A DNA stretch of 17,133 nt from Nitrospirota bacterium (GTDB taxonomy: Bacteria; Nitrospirota; UBA9217): the NCBI GenBank assembly GCA_027456925.1, contig DAIDTZ010000280.1, positions 1 through 17,133 of the forward strand. Direction: 5' to 3'. The notes below the pieces were generated by a model. That model searched no databases, was not told where the DNA came from, and saw only the letters and a list, made by a program, of their open reading frames with translations. This document shows, piece by piece, positions 6,458 to 12,602 of this stretch. Positions within the stretch are counted from its first letter, which is position 1. Every line of letters begins with the position of its first letter. A program made the position numbers and the translations under genes.

Positions 6458-8650
6458 CTACCCGTCCGAAACAGGAAGGTAATAAATCTCCTCGCCCGAC
6501 TCCTGCATCTTCTTGAGATCGACGACTGCGCCGGCCGGCAGATCCTCGCCGCTCCCTGTTTTGCCTTTGATTGCATAGAGGACCCAGCGCGGGCCTTCGA
6601 GCGACAACACCATGTAGGAGCAATCGGACACTGCCAGGATCGCGTGCGCCCCGAGATGCGACAGGGTGCCGTAGCTCAAGACAATCCCGCTGCCGAGCTC
6701 GTACCCCGTCGGCACCACCACAGACTTTGACAGTTCATAAACTCCGTAAGCTGCCCCGCCTGCCGCGGAAACCGCTGTCCCCCCCACGAGCGTCGCGCCG
6801 GCGATGGTGTTCCCGAAGACTTGCGTGGTCGCCCAGCCGGTTTCACCGGCAACATAGAGGGCGCCGCCCGATGCGACCCCGACGCCGCCCACAGCGGTCC
6901 CGATGGCGCCGCCGCCCACGGCAATGCCCGCGCTCGCAAGGGGAACGCCGATATATTGTACCCCCTTGCCAACGGCATAACCGCCGCCTTTGATGACGAT
7001 GCTGGACACTTTGCTTAACCCCGCTTCACCCAAACCCGCGATCGTTCCGGCTGCAGCTGTTACGCCCGCAGCAGGATAGCCTGCGCCTTTGATTGCGACA
7101 CCCGCGGTTTTGCTTAAGCCCGCTTCGGAAACGCCCGCAATTGTCCCGGCAGCAACAGTTGCGCCGGCAACAGCGTAGCCCCCGCCTTTGACCGCAGCAC
7201 CTGCGGTCTTGCTCAATCCCGCTTCGGAAACGCCCGCAACGGTCCCAATAACCGCGGTTCCGCCGGCAGCAACGTGAGAGCCGGTTAGATCGAGCAAACC
7301 GTACACCCCTGCCACCGCTGCAACGCCGGTCGGCGCAACCAGGTCATAGCCCATTTTTGTCGTATCCCAGGTGACCTCGACGGCCAGCTTTGTCGTGGAA
7401 ACTCCTTCCCGGACCACGACCAGGGAAGGAAACGCTAGGTAGTTGACGCTGATATATCCCACGGACGCAGCAGTCATCTTCGTGAGAGGCTCGATGGTAG
7501 CGTCCCACAAAATTCCCTGCAGCACCCATCTCAGGGATTTCAATACAGCGAAACTCAGACCCGTTGTCGAGCTGGCGTTCAATTCCTGGCCGGCTTTCTT
7601 AAAGCTTTCGGATACGTTCGACCCGTAGTTTTTTGCCGTATTGCTCATGAGATCGACAGACGGCTTCGCCAATGCCTTGCGCCTCTCGTTCTCTTCGTTG
7701 ACGATCTTGCTGAACTTTGCGACAGTGAGCCTGTCACCCATCTCGCCTGCATGTTTTTTCATGTTCGCGGGAACTGCCGCGTACCCCCGGACAAAAGCGT
7801 TTCCCGCGCAGGTGAACGTTGCAGCGCTCCTTGCTGCGCTCGCTGTTGAAATGTTGCTCGCAGCCCGGAGAGATCCGGCAGCCAGTTCCATTCCCTGCTT
7901 TGTCCCTTCCTCGCTGATCTTGTCTCCTTGAGCGGAGCTTGCGCGCACGATGTCCTTCGCAGCCGGGATCGATCCTGCTGCCAGCGCCATTCCCTGCCTG
8001 GTCCCTGTTTCGCTGATCTTGTCCCCGCCGGCAGAACCGGCCTTCACAATGTCCTTCGCAGCACCCACGGAACCGGAGGCCAGACCCATGCCCTGCGCTG
8101 TTCCCTTTTCGCTGACCTCGTTTCCCAGGGACTGCGAGCCTGCGATCATGGCGCTCCCTTGCCTTTGCCCGGCCTGAAACGCCGCCGTGGACAGGGCCCA
8201 GGACGTTCCGACGATGCTCTTCCCGAGTTCCGAAGAGCGATAGACAATAAGCGTGCTGTTCTCGCGCGAAAATTGCCTGATCGCGTTCGCGCTTGCGCTG
8301 GCTTCTCTGCTGATATTTTTCGTAACCTTGTAGGTAAGCTTCGTGCCTTCCGAGACGATATAGACGGACTCGGCGGCCTTCTTGACCGACAGTTCAAAGG
8401 ACTGTCGAGCGCGAACACCGGCCAGCTCCTGGACGAACTCCACCGTGCTCGGGCCGGGCGGGATAAGGCTGATCGAGGTATGCGGCACCTTGAAGGCCCC
8501 GTTCTTGTACAGCGAAACATGACCTTCGGCAACCAGTTTCTTCGTGTTCCGAAGCGGGTCGTCATGCGCGCCAGTCGTGGCGCAGCCAATGCCGGTCATC
8601 CCGAGAAACATAACGAGCAACAGGGACCCAATGCTCTTAGCGATGGTCAT
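6458..8650 (-). CDS. Lipoprotein B: large Gly/Ala-rich exported protein with 33-residue tandem repeats, unknown family
   Basis: I do not recognise the family. The 730-residue product starts with a lipoprotein-type signal (MTIAKSIGSLLLVMFLGMTG, then IGC at 21-23); the -3 residue is an unusual Gly, and Ala at +2 would favour the outer membrane. A GHxxLYxxGxFxV motif is at 43-55. Residues 176-274 are three 33-residue repeats (consensus GDKISExGTxQGMxLAAGS, then xxAAKDIVRASSA), each three 11-residue units. Residues 286-289 are FVRG. A helical middle part precedes a hydrophobic Gly/Ala stretch (about 390-655) with three further 33-residue repeats at 470-568 (core TIAGVSEAGLSKTAG). The end has EGPRWV and DLPAGAVVDLKK (703-714). 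A has the same motifs in the same order. ATG 8650 overlaps the end of A by 14 nt, with GAGGGAG 7 nt upstream, so translation is probably coupled. The C-terminus looks truncated. Confidence 0.85.
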   Translation of the reverse strand: MTIAKSIGSLLLVMFLGMTGIGCATTGAHDDPLRNTKKLVAEGHVSLYKNGAFKVPHTSISLIPPGPSTVEFVQELAGVRARQSFELSVKKAAESVYIVSEGTKLTYKVTKNISREASASANAIRQFSRENSTLIVYRSSELGKSIVGTSWALSTAAFQAGQRQGSAMIAGSQSLGNEVSEKGTAQGMGLASGSVGAAKDIVKAGSAGGDKISETGTRQGMALAAGSIPAAKDIVRASSAQGDKISEEGTKQGMELAAGSLRAASNISTASAARSAATFTCAGNAFVRGYAAVPANMKKHAGEMGDRLTVAKFSKIVNEENERRKALAKPSVDLMSNTAKNYGSNVSESFKKAGQELNASSTTGLSFAVLKSLRWVLQGILWDATIEPLTKMTAASVGYISVNYLAFPSLVVVREGVSTTKLAVEVTWDTTKMGYDLVAPTGVAAVAGVYGLLDLTGSHVAAGGTAVIGTVAGVSEAGLSKTAGAAVKGGGYAVAGATVAAGTIAGVSEAGLSKTAGVAIKGAGYPAAGVTAAAGTIAGLGEAGLSKVSSIVIKGGGYAVGKGVQYIGVPLASAGIAVGGGAIGTAVGGVGVASGGALYVAGETGWATTQVFGNTIAGATLVGGTAVSAAGGAAYGVYELSKSVVVPTGYELGSGIVLSYGTLSHLGAHAILAVSDCSYMVLSLEGPRWVLYAIKGKTGSGEDLPAGAVVDLKKMQESGEEIYYLPVSDG
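6947..7243 (-). repeat. Three 99-bp tandem repeats in B (TIAGVSEAGLSKTAG type)
   Basis: Codons 470-568 of B fall into three consecutive 33-residue units starting TVAGVSEAGLSK, TIAGVSEAGLSK and TIAGLGEAGLSK. Each is followed by a KGGGYAV- or KGAGYPA-type block and an Ala/Gly-rich block. Each unit divides into three 11-residue segments. The first two units are closest; the third has diverged. Confidence 0.8.
7829..8125 (-). repeat. Three 99-bp tandem repeats in B (ISExGTxQGM type)
   Basis: Codons 176-274 of B form three consecutive 33-residue units starting GNEVSEKGTAQGMGL, GDKISETGTRQGMAL and GDKISEEGTKQGMEL. The second block is AAGS-x-x-AAKD and the third IVRASSAQGDK. A hydrophobic residue recurs every 11 positions, as in amphipathic hendecad helices. 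The sequence differs from the later repeat set although the unit length is identical. Confidence 0.8.
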
Positions 8651-10148
8651 GATCAGGCTCCCTCACATCATCAGGAATTTTTTCGATAACCGATCGTATC
8701 ACAGCGGGGTCGGTTGAAAGTACTTCGACCTTCACGCCTTCCGCTCGTTCAAGTTTTTTGAGATCAACGATCGTTCCCACAGGAAGATCTCCCAGGGAGT
8801 AGGCTTCGTTCGCGCCATTGTCGTTTTTCGTTCTTATCCTGCCCTCAGCAGCTGCAATGACAAGACGGGGCCCGTCCCAGGCAAGAAATACCGCGGTATC
8901 CATCACGCCTATGAGCGCATGGGTCGGGATCGCGGTCAGAGCATTATACCCGAGCACGATGCCTGACGCTGCCTGGTTGATCACGACCTGGGTAGTGCCC
9001 TTTACCGCATCATAGGCAAGAAACCCGACATATGCCGCCGAGTGCGCGGTCGTGGTAATTGCGCCTTCCGCGGCTCCGGCAACAGGACCGGCAGTCGTGA
9101 ATGCCACCTGGTTCACAGCGCCGAGCGCTCCTCCCGCGGCATAGGTAACAGGAACGGAGCTGACCGAGAGAAGAGACAAGCCGGTCAAGAGCCCGCCTTC
9201 GACAGTTGGAGAAACGATCTTCACTCCCGTTTTCCCCACGTAGTAGATCGTGAGCCCCACAGACTGGACGGTCCTGCCTGCGACGACCGAGGTGGTCGTG
9301 ATCGGCAGAAAAATCGCGTACGAAGTGCCGACTGCAGCGGATTTCACGATGGTCTTGGACGTGGGCGCGGCAATGCCGTAGTAGAACGACTTAAGGTAGC
9401 CGTAGAGGATCGGCCCAAGGGCCATGAGAGAATTATGTTCTTTGCCGGATTTCTCGTACTCGGCCCGGAATTCATTGCTTGCCTTCTGAAACGCCCTTTC
9501 CCACTGAGGGTCGATCTTTCCCGCAAAGCGCTCCCTGGCCGTATCTGCCAGTTCAAAGATATTGCTGAAATCCTTGTTCAGCGTTTTAAAATAATCCCCC
9601 GGAAGGTTCGCAAGTTCCTGCCGCTCGTCCTCGGTGCGTTTCGCGATCGAAAGATTTCCCCGCACAAAAAAACTCATGGCTTTTTGAAAACTATCTTGAG
9701 CATAAGCAAGTTCGGTCTTGGCCGCACTATGAGCGGTTGCAAGGATCTGCCCGCTCAGCTTCGTGCCGGTCGCCACCACCGCCTTGCCCGTGTCCGCGGA
9801 ATCACGGACATCGGTCAAGACCGCTTCTTTATATTTTCCTGAGTCTTTCGAAGCTTCGCTCACCACTCGCTGGAGCGCCGTCCTCGACGAGATGATCGAT
9901 GTCTTCTTTGCGTATTCAAAGGCCCTGCTGCTGGATGTGACGACAAACCACCCTTCGTTGTAGAGCATCTTGTGTCCGCGCATGTTGCCCATGGTCAGGG
10001 GGATGACATCTTCAATAGATACTTTTTCTTCTTTTGAAGGGGTAGTCGGCTGCGGTCCTTCCGCGCCAAAGGCAATTGGCGACAGCGTCATGAGAACAAC
10101 AAGCGCCGCAAGAACCAACGACCCAGCTTTGAAACTTCTGTTTGGCAC
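8637..10148 (-). CDS. Exported protein A: paralogue of lipoprotein B, unknown family
   Basis: I do not recognise the family. The 503-residue product has a Sec signal peptide (basic PNRSFK, hydrophobic AGSLVLAALVVLMTLSPI, likely cut near AFGA, residues 26-29) and no lipobox. It then has GHxxLYxxGxFxV (58-70), a helical region, FVRG (161-164), a charged helical segment, and a long hydrophobic Gly/Ser/Ala-rich part (about 240-410) that also fits an 11-residue spacing, less regularly than B. The end has DGPRLV (425-430) and DLPVGTIVDLKK (454-465). The same ordered motifs in B show that the two are distant paralogues. I chose GTG 10148 because AAGGGAGG ends 8 nt before it; an in-frame GTG at 10154 leaves only 2 nt. 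Its stop lies inside the start of B. A candidate promoter is at 10197-10225. Confidence 0.85.
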   Translation of the reverse strand: MPNRSFKAGSLVLAALVVLMTLSPIAFGAEGPQPTTPSKEEKVSIEDVIPLTMGNMRGHKMLYNEGWFVVTSSSRAFEYAKKTSIISSRTALQRVVSEASKDSGKYKEAVLTDVRDSADTGKAVVATGTKLSGQILATAHSAAKTELAYAQDSFQKAMSFFVRGNLSIAKRTEDERQELANLPGDYFKTLNKDFSNIFELADTARERFAGKIDPQWERAFQKASNEFRAEYEKSGKEHNSLMALGPILYGYLKSFYYGIAAPTSKTIVKSAAVGTSYAIFLPITTTSVVAGRTVQSVGLTIYYVGKTGVKIVSPTVEGGLLTGLSLLSVSSVPVTYAAGGALGAVNQVAFTTAGPVAGAAEGAITTTAHSAAYVGFLAYDAVKGTTQVVINQAASGIVLGYNALTAIPTHALIGVMDTAVFLAWDGPRLVIAAAEGRIRTKNDNGANEAYSLGDLPVGTIVDLKKLERAEGVKVEVLSTDPAVIRSVIEKIPDDVREPDHDHR

Positions 10149-10196
10149 GGCCACGTCCTCCCTTATGTTGACACCGTCCGGCTTTGCATATGCACG

Positions 10197-10225
10197 AGAA
10201 TAGTACAGCGGGTTTTAAAAAGCAA
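10197..10225 (-). promoter_or_regulatory. Candidate promoter of the A-B genes
   Basis: On the reverse strand, TTGCTT (10220-10225) and TATTCT (10197-10202) are separated by 17 nt, about 50 nt before the GTG start. The match is moderate (3 and 4 of 6). It is divergent from the hemE promoter about 55 nt away. Confidence 0.4.
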
Positions 10226-10281
10226 GAATCTTTGGTGCGGAATGCGCCATGCCGGGCTGGAGCAGGAACAAGAAAAATTTC

Positions 10282-10310
10282 TTGAGTTTTCGGCCGCAAC
10301 ATACTATTAT
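10282..10310 (+). promoter_or_regulatory. Sigma-70-type promoter of hemE
   Basis: TTGAGT (10282-10287) and TATTAT (10305-10310, 5 of 6) are separated by 17 nt. The site is about 50 nt upstream of the hemE ATG and back to back with the candidate A-B promoter. Confidence 0.65.
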
Positions 10311-10363
10311 GGACCCTTCATCAATGCCTCATTACTCTTTTTCGCCACGGGGAGAACAAAAGG

Positions 10364-11395
10364 ATGTCCAGAGCAGACAGGTTTATAAAAGCATGCAGAC
10401 GCCAAGCGGTGGACTGTACGCCCGTATGGATGATGCGCCAGGCAGGAAGATACTTGCCGGAGTACCGCGAGATCCGGGCGAAGCATACCTTCCTTGAGAT
10501 GTGCAAGACTCCCGACGTGGCCGCCGAGGTGACCATCCAGCCCGTCCGGCGCTTCGAGATCGATGCAGCCATCATTTTCGCCGACATCCTTCTGCCGCTC
10601 GAACCCATGGGCATCGGCCTCGAATTCGCCAAAGGCGAAGGCCCGGTGATCCACAACCCGGTGCGGACCATGGCGGACGTGCAAAAGCTTAGGCCCATTG
10701 ACGCCGCCACCCAGATCGAGTACCTCATGAAGGCGATCAAGATCGCGCTCAAGGAACTGGACGGGAAAGTGCCGCTCATCGGCTTTTCCGGCGCTCCCTT
10801 CACGCTCGCGAGTTATATCATCGAAGGCGGCGGCTCGAGAAACTACGAGAACGCCAAAACCATGATGTTCGCCGAGCCCAAGGCCTGGCACAAACTCATG
10901 GAGCACCTTACGGCGGTGATCATCAATTATCTGAATGCCCAGATCGACACGGGCGTTCAGGTTGTCCAGCTCTTCGACTCCTGGGTGGGCGCACTTGGAT
11001 CAAGCGATTACCGCGAATTCGTGCTGCCGCACCAGAAGAACGTGATCGCCGGGATCAAGAAAACGGTCCCGCTCATCCACTTTGCCCACGGCGCGTCCCA
11101 TCTCCTGGAAATGGTGTCCGAAGCTGGCGGCGACGTGATCGGCCTCGACTGGAGATCCGACCTCGATGTTGCCTGGAAACGCGTCGGATTCGACAAGGCA
11201 GTGCAGGGCAATCTCGACCCGGTCTCGCTCTTCGGGTCCAAGGACTTCATCCGGAAGCGGACCAAGGAGATCCTTGACCAAGCAGCGGGCAGGAACGGAC
11301 ATATCATGAACCTGGGCCACGGCATCCTGCAGCAAACACCGCTCGACCATGCCGAAGAGTTCATCAACGCAACGCACGAATTGAGCAAAAGATAG
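10364..11395 (+). CDS. hemE: Uroporphyrinogen decarboxylase
   Basis: The 343-residue cytoplasmic enzyme removes four carboxyl groups from uroporphyrinogen III to give coproporphyrinogen III. The substrate-binding signature PVWMMRQAGRYLPEYRE is at residues 20-36 (Arg25 and Arg29), and the catalytic Asp is D74 in IIFADILLPLEPMG. The conserved GFSGAPFTLASYIIEGGGS and NLGHGILQQTP segments are also intact. Length is normal. GGGGAG lies 9 nt before ATG 10364, and a good promoter is further upstream. It heads a plus-strand set hemE-hemH-hemY, an order also known from Bacillus and seen in related form in Geobacter-like bacteria. Confidence 0.97.
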   Translation: MSRADRFIKACRRQAVDCTPVWMMRQAGRYLPEYREIRAKHTFLEMCKTPDVAAEVTIQPVRRFEIDAAIIFADILLPLEPMGIGLEFAKGEGPVIHNPVRTMADVQKLRPIDAATQIEYLMKAIKIALKELDGKVPLIGFSGAPFTLASYIIEGGGSRNYENAKTMMFAEPKAWHKLMEHLTAVIINYLNAQIDTGVQVVQLFDSWVGALGSSDYREFVLPHQKNVIAGIKKTVPLIHFAHGASHLLEMVSEAGGDVIGLDWRSDLDVAWKRVGFDKAVQGNLDPVSLFGSKDFIRKRTKEILDQAAGRNGHIMNLGHGILQQTPLDHAEEFINATHELSKR

Positions 11396-11406
11396 GAGCA
11401 AGAGAG

Positions 11407-11478
11407 AGGGTCAAGGGGCAAGTAGCGAAGCAGCAAGGAAGTCTGAACCTTGACCCTTGCTACATGACCCTTGACCCT
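11407..11478. repeat. Inverted repeat (AGGGTCAAGG type) between hemE and hemH
   Basis: The 20-nt arm 11407-11426 matches the reverse complement of 11459-11478 at 18 of 20 positions, with 32 nt between the arms. TGACCCTTG also occurs twice in the right half. The element ends 8 nt before the hemH start codon and leaves no Shine-Dalgarno there. It looks like an interspersed fold-back repeat, not a terminator, because no T-run follows a closed stem. Confidence 0.65.
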
Positions 11479-11486
11479 TTATTATC

Positions 11487-12383
11487 ATGTCCACCAACAC
11501 CGCAATCATACTCATCGCACTCGGCGGCCCGCGCAGCCTTGACGAGGTCGGCCCCTTCATGGCCGCCTTCATGGGCCGGCCCGCTCCCCCGCCTGTGGTG
11601 GCCGCTGTCGTCGAACGATACCGGCTCATCGGCAGCAAGTCTCCGCTCCCGGAAATGGTGAAGGCACAGGCTGCTGCGCTCGAACAAGAGCTCGGCAGCG
11701 GGTTTCGAGTCTATGAAGGCTTCCGGTACTCAAAGCCCCTGGTTGCCGAATCCTTTGACCGGGCCGTCAAGGACGGAGCGCGCCGCGTGATCGCGCTCTC
11801 TCTGTCGCCCTTTGCGACCGAAGTCACCACCGGCGCTTACCGGAGCGCCTGCGAAGGCCTGGGAAGCGGTGAGACCTGTCCGCGGTTCATTGCAAGCTGG
11901 CACGACAATCCCCTCTTTATCGAGGCATGGCAGGAGCGCGTGTTTCTTGGCCTGAAGCGCTTCTGGACAGGCCAGCAGAAGCATGTCTTCGTTATTTTTA
12001 CGAGTCACAGTATCCCGCAGCGGTACATCACGGCAGGAGATCCCTACAAGACGCAGGTGGAACAGACAGTGAAACTCGTTGTGGACGGGCTCGGCATCAA
12101 GAACTGGCGCGTTGCCTGGCAGAGCAAGGGAGTGCGGGCCACGGAACCGTGGCTTGAGCCGGAAGTGGAGCCCACGCTGGACAAGATCGCGAGCGAGGGA
12201 TACAAGGACGTGCTTGAGGTGCCCATCGGCTTTACCTGCGATCACCTGGAAACGCTCTACGACATCGATATCGTGCATCGGGCGCACGCGAAGAAACTGG
12301 GCCTGGAGTTCGAACGGGCGGAGTCGTTGAATACGTCGAAGCTTTTCATCAAGGCCCTGGCGGATATCGTCAAAAAAGCCTAA
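11487..12383 (+). CDS. hemH: Ferrochelatase
   Basis: The 298-residue protein inserts Fe2+ into a porphyrin at the end of heme synthesis. The iron-binding His is H174 in FTSHSIPQRY and the partner Glu is E255 in the family signature IGFTCDHLETLYDIDI. The WQSKG...PWLEP segment (211-225) and the N-terminal ALGGP also match. It is slightly short for the family (usually about 310-340), mainly at the C-terminus, but all catalytic parts are present. ATG 11487 fits the family start, yet no ribosome binding site precedes it: the sequence there is the end of the fold-back repeat. Translation may be weak or rely on an unstructured leader. Whether the substrate is protoporphyrin IX or coproporphyrin III cannot be read off directly. 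Confidence 0.95.
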   Translation: MSTNTAIILIALGGPRSLDEVGPFMAAFMGRPAPPPVVAAVVERYRLIGSKSPLPEMVKAQAAALEQELGSGFRVYEGFRYSKPLVAESFDRAVKDGARRVIALSLSPFATEVTTGAYRSACEGLGSGETCPRFIASWHDNPLFIEAWQERVFLGLKRFWTGQQKHVFVIFTSHSIPQRYITAGDPYKTQVEQTVKLVVDGLGIKNWRVAWQSKGVRATEPWLEPEVEPTLDKIASEGYKDVLEVPIGFTCDHLETLYDIDIVHRAHAKKLGLEFERAESLNTSKLFIKALADIVKKA

Positions 12384-12422
12384 CCCCTTAAATTAGAACC
12401 AAAGGTAAAAGATAAAAGCATC

Positions 12423-12516
12423 TCGCGCAAAGCCGCAAAGGGCGCGAAGAAACCTTTGGACTGAGCGTCTAAAACCAATACTTGGACTTTCTTCGCGGCT
12501 TGGCGACTTTGCGCGA
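12423..12516. repeat. Fold-back repeat (CGCAAAGCCGCAAAG type) between hemH and hemY
   Basis: Arm TCGCGCAAAGCCGCAAAG... (12423-12452) matches the reverse complement of 12488-12516 at about 25 of 30 positions, with 35 nt between. A T8 run follows at 12520-12527, so the hairpin might also act as a weak terminator. Similar 'CGCAAAG' fold-backs are widespread between genes in Geobacter- and Nitrospirota-type genomes, from general knowledge. Confidence 0.65.
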
Positions 12517-12523
12517 CAATTTT

Positions 12524-12552
12524 TTTTCGTCAAGGGTACTCGCGGCTATAAT
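12524..12552 (+). promoter_or_regulatory. Candidate promoter of hemY
   Basis: A perfect TATAAT lies at 12547-12552, about 50 nt before the hemY start. The -35 region 17 nt upstream (TTTTCG, 12524-12529) is poor. If real, it lets hemY be transcribed independently of the repeat-separated hemE-hemH. Confidence 0.4.
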
Positions 12553-12602
12553 TAGATAAGTATTCAAACGCCTAAATCTGTATTTTGCAAGGAATTCAAT
12601 CT

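Noticed and set aside
1306..6460. Reassigned stop codons as an explanation for the in-frame TAA in rlmB and TAG in B
   Set aside because: TAA, TAG and TGA all end normal genes here (for example TAA in hemH, TAG in hemE and hemY, TGA in cysS), and no gene has several internal stops.
6571..6993. Long plus-strand open frames opposite B and A (also 7928-8689 and 9042-9842)
   Set aside because: They lie antisense to long genes with signal peptides and ribosome binding sites, are Arg/Pro-rich shadows of GC-rich codons, and have no motifs of their own.
6947..8125. Regular 99-bp repeats as a CRISPR array or satellite DNA
   Set aside because: The repeats are contiguous, coding, imperfect at the DNA level and without spacers; they follow the protein period.
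12585..12602. TTG 12585 as the start of hemY
   Set aside because: It would bury the AAGGA ribosome binding site in the coding region; ATG 12603 gives the standard family N-terminus.
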